This document shows positions 57,339 through 64,000 of a stretch of DNA of 64,000 nucleotides, piece after piece. A program made the translations under genes and the position numbers. Every line of letters begins with the position of its first letter. The stretch's first letter is position 1. Source of the stretch: Cellulomonas sp. Root485 (GTDB lineage: Bacteria; Actinomycetota; Actinomycetes; Actinomycetales; Cellulomonadaceae); assembly GCF_001426705.1 (NCBI RefSeq), contig NZ_LMFC01000001.1:609789-673788 (forward strand). Direction: 5' to 3'. Below the pieces are notes generated by a model. It had not been told where the DNA came from. It did no database searches and was given only the letters and a program-made list of their open reading frames with translations.

Positions 57339-58733
57339 ATGAGGTCCTCACGCACCACCGCGCTCGCCATGGCCGGTGTGCTCTCGCTCGGCCTGCTGGC
57401 CGCGTGCAGCACGGACGACGAGCCGTCGGGCGACGAGTCCGCCGCCGACGGCAAGGTCACCATCACGGTCGCCGGCCTCCAGCCCGGCGCCGAGGAGACG
57501 GCCGTCGACGCGCTGAACGAGCGCGTCGAGCAGTTCGAGGCGAAGTACCCGGACATCGACATCGAGACGCAGGAGTACAACTGGCTGGCGTCGACCTTCG
57601 CGGCCGACCTCGCCGGTGGCACGCTGCCCGACGTCTTCGAGGTGCCCGCCACGGACACCAAGGTGCTCATCCAGAACGGCCAGATCGCCGACATCGACGA
57701 GCAGGTCAAGCAGCTCTCCTACGCCGAGGACTTCAACCCGGAGGTCCTCGCCGCGGGGCTCAGTGACGACGGCAAGGTCTACGCCGTCCCCGCGAAGTCG
57801 ATCTACGCCGTGGCGCTGCACTACAACCGGAAGCTCTTCACCGACGCCGGCCTGGACCCCGACAAGCCGCCGACGACGTGGGACGAGGTCCGCTCGGCGG
57901 CCAAGACGATCCACGACGCGACCGGTGTGCCGGGCTACGCCATGATGGCGCTCGACAACGCGGGCGGCTGGCAGCTCACCGCCGCGGCCTACTCGCGCGG
58001 CGGCCGCACGCAGGTCGTCGACGGCGACACGTACGAGGCCACGCTGACGGACCCGGCGGTCAAGGAGTCGCTGCAGTTCCTCGGTGACCTCAAGAAGGAC
58101 GGCTCGCTGCTGGAGAACACCCAGCTCGGCTGGGGCGACGTGAACGCCGGCTTCGCCGCCGGCCAGTTCGCGATGTACACCTCGGGCTCCGACATCTACA
58201 CCGCGCTGGTGCAGAACAACGGCGTCACGGCGGAGAACCTGGACTACGGCCTGACGGCGCTGCCCAACGAGGGCGACGACTCCGGCACGCTCGGCGGTGG
58301 CACCTACGCCGCCGTGGCGCCCCAGGCGACCGACGAGGAGAAGGACGCCGCGGTCAAGTGGATCGACTTCTGGTACCTGTCCAAGCTCGTGGACCAGGAC
58401 CAGGCCGTCGCCGACGCCAAGATCCTCGCGGAGCAGACGCCCCCGCAGGCCGTCGGCACCCCGACGCTCCCGATCTTCAGCAAGGAGCAGTACGAGACCT
58501 CGCTCGGCTGGATCCAGGACTACGTCAACGTCCCGCTCGACCACATGGCCGGCTACACGGACGTCATGTTCGAGCAGCCCGTCATCCCCGAGGCTGCCCG
58601 CGCGACGCAGGAGACCTACGGCCTGCTGTTCCCGATCGTCCAGGCCGTCATGACGGACCCGGGCGTCGACCTGGACGCGCTGCTCGCCGAGGCGAACACG
58701 CAGTCCCAGGCCCTGATCGACCAGGCCGGCTGA
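57339..58733 (+). CDS. Oligosaccharide ABC transporter substrate-binding lipoprotein
   Basis: A 464-residue family 1 solute-binding lipoprotein. The signal peptide ends in the lipobox LLAAC (Cys about 23). The mature protein opens with TITVAGLQPGAEETAVDALNERVEQFEAKYPDI, then LAGGTLPDVFEVPA, and VYAVPAKSIYAVALHYNRKLFTDAG, the usual sequence landmarks. AAGGAG precedes the ATG at 57339; a GTG at 57333 overlaps this site and is unlikely. It captures an oligosaccharide, probably alpha-linked judging from the adjacent glucosidase and MalR. A hairpin follows the stop. Confidence 0.9.
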   Translation: MRSSRTTALAMAGVLSLGLLAACSTDDEPSGDESAADGKVTITVAGLQPGAEETAVDALNERVEQFEAKYPDIDIETQEYNWLASTFAADLAGGTLPDVFEVPATDTKVLIQNGQIADIDEQVKQLSYAEDFNPEVLAAGLSDDGKVYAVPAKSIYAVALHYNRKLFTDAGLDPDKPPTTWDEVRSAAKTIHDATGVPGYAMMALDNAGGWQLTAAAYSRGGRTQVVDGDTYEATLTDPAVKESLQFLGDLKKDGSLLENTQLGWGDVNAGFAAGQFAMYTSGSDIYTALVQNNGVTAENLDYGLTALPNEGDDSGTLGGGTYAAVAPQATDEEKDAAVKWIDFWYLSKLVDQDQAVADAKILAEQTPPQAVGTPTLPIFSKEQYETSLGWIQDYVNVPLDHMAGYTDVMFEQPVIPEAARATQETYGLLFPIVQAVMTDPGVDLDALLAEANTQSQALIDQAG

Positions 58734-58742
58734 CCCGCTGAG

Positions 58743-58776
58743 GGTGCCCGGCCCGGGAAGGTCCGGGTCGGGCACC
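58743..58776 (+). terminator. Intercistronic hairpin after the binding-protein gene
   Basis: A 14-bp stem with one G-U (58743-58756 with 58763-58776) and a 6-base loop lies 9 bp after the binding-protein stop and 72 bp before the first permease gene. As in malE-malF, it may stabilise the upstream mRNA or partly end transcription so that binding protein outnumbers permeases. Confidence 0.7.
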
Positions 58777-58848
58777 ACCGGCTGCTCCCGCAGTGACCGG
58801 TCATCACGTCGCACCCACGACGGCACGCACCCCCGAGAGAAGGACCGC

Positions 58849-59778
58849 ATGACCTCCCACGCCCTCGTCGACCGCCCGAGCAGGAGACGCACCCCGGTCA
58901 GCTGGGTCCGCGGCGGAGGCCTGACCACCCTGGTGTTCGCGCTGCCGATGCTGGTGATCTTCGGGGTCTTCTCGTGGGCGCCGATCGTCAAGGCCGTCGT
59001 GATGAGCTTCCAGAAGACGAACCTCATCGTGACCGAGTGGGTGGGGCTGGAGAACTTCCAGCGCGTCTTCGCCGACCCGGTGCTGCCCATGGCCGTCCGC
59101 AACACCGCGTACTTCGCGCTGCTGGCCCTGATCTTCGGGTACCCCGTGCCGCTGATCGCGGCCGTGCTCATGAGCGAGGTGCGGCGGGCCAAGGGCCTCT
59201 ACTCGGCCCTGGCGTACCTGCCCGTCGTCGTGCCGCCGGTGGTCGCGGTCCTGCTCTGGAAGTTCTTCTACGACCCGCGGCCGGAGGGCGTGTTCAACAC
59301 GATCATCGGCTACGTCGGGATACCACCCCAACCCTGGTTGCAGAGCGCGACGTCGGCGATGCCGTCGCTCGTGCTCGAGGCCACCTGGGCCGCGGCCGGT
59401 GGCACGGTGATCATCTACCTCGCCGCGCTGACCGCCGTCCCCACCGAGCTGTACGACGCGGCCGAGGTCGACGGCGCGTCGGTGTGGGGGAAGGTCTGGC
59501 ACGTCACGATGCCGCAGCTGCGTGGCGTCCTGCTCATCACCTTCATCCTGCAGATCATCGGGACCGCGCAGGTGTTCCTCGAGCCCTACCTGTTCACCGG
59601 CGGCGGGCCCGCCAACGCGACGGTCTCGGTGCTCCTGCTGGTGTACCGGTACGCGTTCCAGAACAGCCTCGGCGGCAACTACGGCATGGCGACGGCGCTC
59701 AGCCTGATGCTCGCCGCGTTCCTCGCCGTGATGTCCCTCGTCTACTTCCGCCTCACGCGCAGCTGGAGCACCTCGTGA
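58849..59778 (+). CDS. Sugar ABC transporter permease (MalF/UgpA type)
   Basis: A 309-residue permease with six helices. The EAA loop LYDAAEVDGASVWGKVWHVTMPQLRGV near residues 203-228 docks on the ATPase. It forms the channel with the next permease. AGAAGGA precedes the ATG. No ATPase gene is present in this operon, so a shared MsiK-type ATPase encoded elsewhere must energise it, as is usual in actinobacteria. Confidence 0.93.
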   Translation: MTSHALVDRPSRRRTPVSWVRGGGLTTLVFALPMLVIFGVFSWAPIVKAVVMSFQKTNLIVTEWVGLENFQRVFADPVLPMAVRNTAYFALLALIFGYPVPLIAAVLMSEVRRAKGLYSALAYLPVVVPPVVAVLLWKFFYDPRPEGVFNTIIGYVGIPPQPWLQSATSAMPSLVLEATWAAAGGTVIIYLAALTAVPTELYDAAEVDGASVWGKVWHVTMPQLRGVLLITFILQIIGTAQVFLEPYLFTGGGPANATVSVLLLVYRYAFQNSLGGNYGMATALSLMLAAFLAVMSLVYFRLTRSWSTS

Positions 59779-60743
59779 CCACCACCACCCCTAAGCTCCC
59801 GGAGGCGGTGCTGCCCGACGTGCTCGAGAACCCGCCCGCGCGCTCCCGGCGCTCCAGCGCTCCGACGGCGGACCGGACGGCCCTGTCCGTGTCCGACTGG
59901 CGCCGCCCGCGCGTGCGCCGCACCTGGAACACGATGCACGTCGTCCTGCTGGTCGTGCTGGTCGTCTGGTGCGTCGGTCCGCTGCTCCTGCTCGGCAAGT
60001 TCGCCATCACACCGACGCAGGACATCCTGCGCACGCCCCTGGCGATCTTCCCGAACGGCGTGAAGTGGTCGAACCTGTACGAGGCGTGGTTCGACATCAA
60101 CATCAGCAAGTACTTCGTCAACACGGTCGTGCTCGCGGCCGGGTCGTGGGTGTCGCAGATGCTCGTCGCGACCACCGGCGGGTACGTGCTCTCCGTGCTG
60201 CGGCCGCGCTGGGCGAAGTACGCGCAGGCCCTCGTGCTCGCCACCCTGTTCGTCCCCGCGGTCGTGCTCCTCGTGCCGCTGTACCTGATCATCCTGCACC
60301 CGCCGCTGGTCGATCATTCGCTGGTCAACTCCTTCTGGGCGGTCTGGCTGCCGGCCGGGGCGAGCGCGTTCAACGTGGTCCTGGTGACGCGGTTCTTCGA
60401 CAACCTGCCGCGGGAGATCTTCGAGGCGGCCAAGGTGGACGGCGCCGGTCCGTTCCGGCTGTTCTGGTCGATCGTGCTGCCGATGAGCAAGCCGATCCTC
60501 GGCGTCGTGTCCGTGTTCGCGGTCATCGCGTCGTGGAAGGACTTCCTCTGGCCGCTGCTGGTGCTGCGCAACCCCGACCTGCAGCCCCTGTCGGTCCGCC
60601 TGCCGTCCCTGGAGGCGACGACGGACAAGGGCACGCTGATGGCCGCCTACGCGATCGCGACGATCATCCCGATCCTCATGTTCCTCGTCTTCCAGCGCAT
60701 GTTCCTGCGCGGCGCGGGCCTGGGGGGAGCGGTCAAGGGCTGA
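59775..60743 (+). CDS. Sugar ABC transporter permease (MalG/UgpE type)
   Basis: A 322-residue permease. The ~50-residue hydrophilic N-terminus is longer than usual. It is followed by six helices and the EAA loop EIFEAAKVDGAGPFRLFWSIVLPMSKPI near residues 214-240. It starts at a GTG overlapping the upstream permease stop. Partner of the MalF-type permease; the operon ends at the hairpin right after its stop. Confidence 0.93.
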   Translation: MTTTTPKLPEAVLPDVLENPPARSRRSSAPTADRTALSVSDWRRPRVRRTWNTMHVVLLVVLVVWCVGPLLLLGKFAITPTQDILRTPLAIFPNGVKWSNLYEAWFDINISKYFVNTVVLAAGSWVSQMLVATTGGYVLSVLRPRWAKYAQALVLATLFVPAVVLLVPLYLIILHPPLVDHSLVNSFWAVWLPAGASAFNVVLVTRFFDNLPREIFEAAKVDGAGPFRLFWSIVLPMSKPILGVVSVFAVIASWKDFLWPLLVLRNPDLQPLSVRLPSLEATTDKGTLMAAYAIATIIPILMFLVFQRMFLRGAGLGGAVKG

Positions 60744-60763
60744 CGCTTTTCTGACAAAGCGTC
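60742..60763 (+). terminator. Terminator of the sugar ABC operon
   Basis: GACGCTTT (60742-60749) pairs perfectly with AAAGCGTC (60756-60763) around TCTGAC. It overlaps the stop codon. A second weaker stem (CCGGTC/GACCGG, 60763-60787) follows. Confidence 0.75.
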
Positions 60764-60833
60764 CGGTCAATCTCACGGGCCGACCGGACCGCTCACCGCG
60801 AGACTGCCGTGCACCCGGTGCGATGATCGTTCG

Positions 60834-62027
60834 GTGGCCCCCGACACTGCCGTGCGCACCTCGTCCGACCGCAGCATCGTCGCCCCGTACGACGCGCTGC
60901 TGCTCTTCTCGTTCGGAGGGCCGAACGGTCCCGACGACGTCCTGCCGTTCCTGCGCAACGTCACCGCCGGGAAGAACATCCCCGACGAGCGGCTCGCGGT
61001 CGTCGCGGAGCACTACCACCACTTCGGCGGCGCGAGCCCGATCAACGGCCAGAACCTGGCGCTGCAGAAGGCGCTCGTCGACGAGCTCGCCCGCCGCGGT
61101 ATCGACCTGCCGGTGGTATGGGGCAACCGCAACTGGGAGCCGTACACGACCGACGCGCTGTCGGCCGCGTACTCCGACGGCGCCCGCCGGATGGTCGCCC
61201 TGGTCACGAGCGCCTACTCGTCGTACTCGGGCTGCCGGCAGTACCGGGAGAACCTCTGGGCGTCGCTCGACGAGCTCGGCACCGACGTCGGTCTCGGCGA
61301 GGGCGAGCACCCGCTGACCGTCGACAAGGTGCGGTCCTACTTCAACCACCCCGGCTTCGTGCAGGCGAACGTCGACGCGGTGACCGAGGCGTTCGAGTCG
61401 ATCGGCCGCGACGCGCGCCTGGTCTTCGTCACGCACTCGATCCCCGACACGATGGAGGAGGCCTCGCAGCTCGCCGGCGCGTCGTACAGCGCGCAGCACC
61501 TCGACGTCGCCGCCACGGTCGCCGCGGCCGTCGAGGAGCGCCTCGGGCGGCCCGTGACCTGGGACCTGACGTACTGCTCGCGCTCCGGCCCGCCCAGCCA
61601 GCCGTGGCTCGAGCCCGACGTCAACGACCACCTCACCGCGCTGGCGGCCGACGGGGTGCAGGCCGTGGTCCTGTCGCCGATCGGGTTCGTCTCCGACCAC
61701 ATGGAGGTCGCCTTCGACCTCGACACCGAGGCGCTGGAGACCGCGGCCGGACTCGGCCTCGTGGCGGTGCGCGCCGACTCCGTCGGGACGCGCGAGCCGT
61801 TCGTGCGCGGGCTCGTCGACCTGGTGCTGGAGCGGGCGGCCCTCGCCCGGGCGCTCGACGCGGGCCTCGGTGCGCCGGTCATGGAGCCGGGCGAGACGCC
61901 CGTGCCGGAGGCCACCGTCGGTGACCTGCCGCCGTTCCGTTCTCTGTGCCGGCCCGGCTGCTGCCAGATGCGGGCCGGAACCCCGACCGGCATCCCCGCC
62001 GCCTGCTCGTCCGACCCCTGGTCCTGA
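60834..62027 (+). CDS. cpfC: Coproporphyrin ferrochelatase
   Basis: A 397-residue ferrochelatase, which in actinobacteria inserts iron into coproporphyrin III. Conserved parts are [68 protein letters not shown] with the catalytic His, and [20 protein letters not shown]. The C-terminal [10 protein letters not shown] and an internal Cys (SGCRQYREN) could be ligands of the [2Fe-2S] cluster known in actinobacterial ferrochelatases. GTG 60834 has no ribosome-binding site, and GATGAT (60822-60827) ends seven bases before it, so the mRNA may be leaderless. The next gene is the following step of the pathway. Confidence 0.94.
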   Translation: MAPDTAVRTSSDRSIVAPYDALLLFSFGGPNGPDDVLPFLRNVTAGKNIPDERLAVVAEHYHHFGGASPINGQNLALQKALVDELARRGIDLPVVWGNRNWEPYTTDALSAAYSDGARRMVALVTSAYSSYSGCRQYRENLWASLDELGTDVGLGEGEHPLTVDKVRSYFNHPGFVQANVDAVTEAFESIGRDARLVFVTHSIPDTMEEASQLAGASYSAQHLDVAATVAAAVEERLGRPVTWDLTYCSRSGPPSQPWLEPDVNDHLTALAADGVQAVVLSPIGFVSDHMEVAFDLDTEALETAAGLGLVAVRADSVGTREPFVRGLVDLVLERAALARALDAGLGAPVMEPGETPVPEATVGDLPPFRSLCRPGCCQMRAGTPTGIPAACSSDPWS

Positions 62028-62052
62028 CCACCACACTGCTGGAGCCCTTGCG

Positions 62053-62745
62053 ATGACGCACGACGCCGAGACCCTCAACGCCACCGTCCGCTACACGATG
62101 TGGACGGTCTTCGCGCTGGAAGAGGTGCTGCCCGAGGACGACGACGAGCGCGCCGAGCTCATCGCCGCGGCCCAGGCGGCCGTCGCCGACGACGGCCTGG
62201 TGGTGCGCGGCTGGTACGACGTCGCGGGCCTGCGCGCCGACGCGGACCTCATGGTCTGGTGGCACGCGGAGACGATCGAGGAGGTGCAGGGCGCCTACCA
62301 GCGGTTGCGCGCCAGCGACCTCGGCCGGCACCTGCTGCCCGTCTGGTCCGTCGTGGGCCTGCACCGGCCGGCGGAGTTCAACCGGTCGCACGTCCCGGCC
62401 TTCCTGGCGGGGGAGCCCGCAGGCGACTACATGACGGTGTACCCGTTCGTGCGTTCCTACGACTGGTACGTGCTGCCCGAGGACGACCGCCGCCGGATGC
62501 TCGTCGAGCACGGCCAGGCCGCGCGCGGGTACGCCGACGTGCGCGCGAACACCGTCTCCGCCTTCGCGCTCGGCGACTACGAGTGGATCCTCGCGTTCGA
62601 GGCGCAGGAGCTGCACCGGATCGTCGACCTGATGCGGGACCTGCGCGCCACCGACGCCCGCCTGCACGTGCGCGAGGAGGTGCCGTTCTACACCGGCCCG
62701 CGCGTGACGCTGGAGACGTGGGCGGACCGCCAGCCCCGCGGCTGA
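62053..62745 (+). CDS. chdC: Coproheme decarboxylase (HemQ/ChdC)
   Basis: A 230-residue chlorite-dismutase-fold enzyme that oxidatively decarboxylates coproheme III to haem b with hydrogen peroxide. The opening [18 protein letters not shown], then [40 protein letters not shown], and the C-terminal [22 protein letters not shown] are typical of actinobacterial ChdC. The Tyr near position 130-137 ([10 protein letters not shown]) is the likely catalytic residue. GGAG lies nine bases upstream of ATG 62053. It sits 26 bp after cpfC, so the last two steps of the coproporphyrin-dependent pathway are co-expressed. Confidence 0.93.
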   Translation: MTHDAETLNATVRYTMWTVFALEEVLPEDDDERAELIAAAQAAVADDGLVVRGWYDVAGLRADADLMVWWHAETIEEVQGAYQRLRASDLGRHLLPVWSVVGLHRPAEFNRSHVPAFLAGEPAGDYMTVYPFVRSYDWYVLPEDDRRRMLVEHGQAARGYADVRANTVSAFALGDYEWILAFEAQELHRIVDLMRDLRATDARLHVREEVPFYTGPRVTLETWADRQPRG

Positions 62746-62766
62746 CACCCGTGCCATGATCGACCG

Positions 62767-63123
62767 ATGGTCGATCTCGCGGGTACCTGGCGGTTCACGG
62801 CGCTCGAGGGCGCCGAGCTCGACGGGGCGGAGCGCTCGACCCCGTTCCTGACGTTCGACGGTGACGGACAGGTGTTCGGCCTGGCCGGCGTGAACCGCGT
62901 CCGGGGCACCTGGCGGCTGGACGGCCCGACGCTCACGTTCGGCCCGGTCGTGTCCACGCTCATGGCCGGACCGCCGGACGCGATGACGCGAGAGCACCAG
63001 GTGCTCCGCCTCCTCGGCGAGCCGGTGCAGGTCTCGGCACCCGACGGCGACACCCTCGAGCTCGACGGCGTCGTGCACGCGAGCCTCGTCCGCGACCCGC
63101 ACGCCGACGGCGACCCGTCGTAG
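62767..63123 (+). CDS. META-domain (HslJ-like) small protein
   Basis: A 118-residue protein that matches a META domain: LAGTWRFTALEGAEL at the start, TPFLTFDGDGQVFGLAGVNRVRGTWRLDGPTLTFGPVVSTLMAG (the META G-x-N motif with the T-M-A-G end), and a final strand. META domains occur in HslJ and other envelope or stress proteins with no known catalysis. There is no signal peptide, which is less usual. It is followed closely by a GNAT gene. Confidence 0.85.
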   Translation: MVDLAGTWRFTALEGAELDGAERSTPFLTFDGDGQVFGLAGVNRVRGTWRLDGPTLTFGPVVSTLMAGPPDAMTREHQVLRLLGEPVQVSAPDGDTLELDGVVHASLVRDPHADGDPS

Positions 63124-63125
63124 GG

Positions 63126-63623
63126 ATGCCCGGGGGAGCCTCGGTCGTCGTCCGGGACGCCGGCACGGACGACGTCCCGGCGATCTGCGCGTTCGGGGCC
63201 ACGCACGTCCCGCCCCACTACGCGCCCCTCATCGGGGTGCAGGCCGCCCACGCGCAGGTGTCCCGGTGGTGGACCGAGGAGCAGATCCGTCCCGCGGTGT
63301 CCGCCGGACTGGTCGTCGTCGCCGAAGCCGGGAGCGGCATCGTGGGCGTCGGACAGCGCGGGTGGGACGGCGCCGACCACGTCATCTACAAGCTCTACGT
63401 CGACCCGCGTCACCGGGGCGGAGGGCTCGGACCCCGGCTGATCGAGGCTCTCGAGCACCGGCTGCCGCCCGACGCGGTCCGGCTGTGCGTCGAGCACTTC
63501 GCGGGCAACGCGCGGGCGGGGGCGTTCTACGAGCGCGAGGGCTTCACCGTGGAACGGACCGTTCCGAGTGCCGACGGCGACGACACGCTCGACGTGGTGT
63601 GGCGCGTCCGGCTGCGCACCTAG
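63126..63623 (+). CDS. GNAT-family N-acetyltransferase
   Basis: A 165-residue GNAT enzyme. The acetyl-CoA-binding motif A is VIYKLYVDPRHRGGGLGPRLIEALEHRL (about residues 87-114, with R-x-x-G-x-G/A as RGGGLG). The final strands VERTVPSADGDDTLDVVWRV close the fold. The acceptor is unknown. Its ATG is 2 bp after the META-domain stop, so the two are co-transcribed. It ends head-on against the truncated oxidoreductase gene. Confidence 0.88.
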   Translation: MPGGASVVVRDAGTDDVPAICAFGATHVPPHYAPLIGVQAAHAQVSRWWTEEQIRPAVSAGLVVVAEAGSGIVGVGQRGWDGADHVIYKLYVDPRHRGGGLGPRLIEALEHRLPPDAVRLCVEHFAGNARAGAFYEREGFTVERTVPSADGDDTLDVVWRVRLRT

Positions 63624-64000
63624 TCAGGCGGCGACCACGTCCGACGGCCACCGCGCCGCGACCTGCTCGAGGGTGTGCACGCGCGTCGCGACGTCGAACG
63701 CCGTGCCGGTGATCATCAGCTCGTCGGCGCCCGTGCGCTCGATCAGGGCGGCGAGCTCCTCGACCGCGCGGTCGGCGGTGGTCGCCACCTGGGTCCCGGG
63801 CACGCGCGCGAAGAAGTCGGCCGCCGCCGCGGGATCGAGGGCACCGAGCTCGCCGGCGGCGTCCTCGGGGGACACGATCGGCCCGAGCGGGCGGCCGGTC
63901 CGCAGCGACAGCGCCATCACGCGGCTGGGTCCGGCCAGGTAGTGCGCCTCCTCGTCGGAGTCCGCCACGAGGACGGACGCCGACACCATCAGCCGCGGCG
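63624..64000 (-). CDS. C-terminal part of an LLM-class (luciferase-like) oxidoreductase (5' truncated)
   Basis: The frame is open to the window end, so the N-terminus lies outside. The visible ~125 residues (MVSASVLVADSDEEAHYLAGPSRVMALSLRTG, DPAAAADFFARVPGTQVATTADRAVEELAALIERTGADELMITG) match the C-terminus of flavin-dependent luciferase-like monooxygenases, with the expected TGTAFDVATRVHTLEQVAARW ending. Flavin-binding residues are mostly in the missing part. The internal ATG at 63989 is not a start. Confidence 0.8.
   Translation of the reverse strand, partial: PRLMVSASVLVADSDEEAHYLAGPSRVMALSLRTGRPLGPIVSPEDAAGELGALDPAAAADFFARVPGTQVATTADRAVEELAALIERTGADELMITGTAFDVATRVHTLEQVAARWPSDVVAA

Overview
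The window is very GC-rich DNA from an actinobacterium, most likely Cellulomonas or a close relative (Micrococcales). The best taxonomic marker is a secreted GH10 xylanase with a Pro-Thr linker and a C-terminal CBM2 that closely resembles the Cellulomonas fimi Cex enzyme as I know it. Other signs fit: GTG starts are common, genes overlap at ATGA/GTGA, a MalR-type LacI regulator carries CTTGCAG operator motifs, and haem is made by the coproporphyrin route (CpfC, ChdC). I see no rRNA, tRNA, insertion sequence, prophage or CRISPR array. The window looks like ordinary chromosome and carries about 61 protein genes, cut at both ends.

Layout. 0-5.8 kb: membrane/lipoprotein genes, a PspC-domain protein, a degenerate restriction-endonuclease-like protein, a PLP decarboxylase, a DUF4349 lipoprotein and an AlkA glycosylase. 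5.8-8.1 kb: a structured intergenic region, an MscS channel and a uridine-kinase-like protein without a P-loop. 8.1-16.4 kb: a WYL regulator divergent from a two-gene ABC exporter, Ogt, a serine beta-lactamase-like enzyme, a four-gene translationally coupled Nramp metal-transport operon, and an NAD-dependent epimerase. 16.4-19.8 kb: a tight run of DsbA-like, SDR, SRPBCC and ThrE-like genes. 19.8-25.8 kb: a CBM48 protein, an M20 dipeptidase with a DcuA/B-type transporter, and a divergent MalT-like LuxR regulator. 25.8-28.8 kb: SHOCT and DUF7144-type small proteins, NhaA and PPK2.

28.8-46.5 kb is the functional core. A HTH-Mop/TOBE regulator and modABC supply molybdate. narK imports nitrate. 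A single 1372-residue protein joins a molybdopterin nitrate reductase to a CPR-like NADPH flavoprotein. nirBD reduces nitrite. cysG and a CbiX-type chelatase make the siroheme that NirB needs, and an NnaR-type HemD-winged-helix regulator sits between them. Between nitrate reductase and nirB lie a sulfite-oxidase-like membrane molybdoenzyme, a HIT protein and a DUF1697 protein. The narK and nirB upstream regions share a gapped sequence module placed identically relative to a putative -10, which suggests common control.

46.5-55.4 kb: an alpha/beta-hydrolase lipoprotein, a two-gene membrane operon with an unusual leader, a NYN-domain protein, the xylanase divergent from a MarR regulator, a compact Ser/Thr kinase and MalR. 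55.4-60.8 kb: a GH13 alpha-glucosidase and a three-component oligosaccharide ABC importer. 60.8-64 kb: coproporphyrin ferrochelatase and coproheme decarboxylase, then a META-domain protein, a GNAT acetyltransferase and a truncated LLM-type oxidoreductase.

I did not find a plainly novel multi-gene system. The points most worth testing are the shared narK/nirB promoter module, the structured intergenic region at 5.8-6.06 kb, the degenerate nuclease-like protein, the leader and direct repeats at 50.3-50.46 kb, the three-copy 17-mer at 39.1-39.24 kb, and the dipeptidase-Dcu-LuxR cluster.
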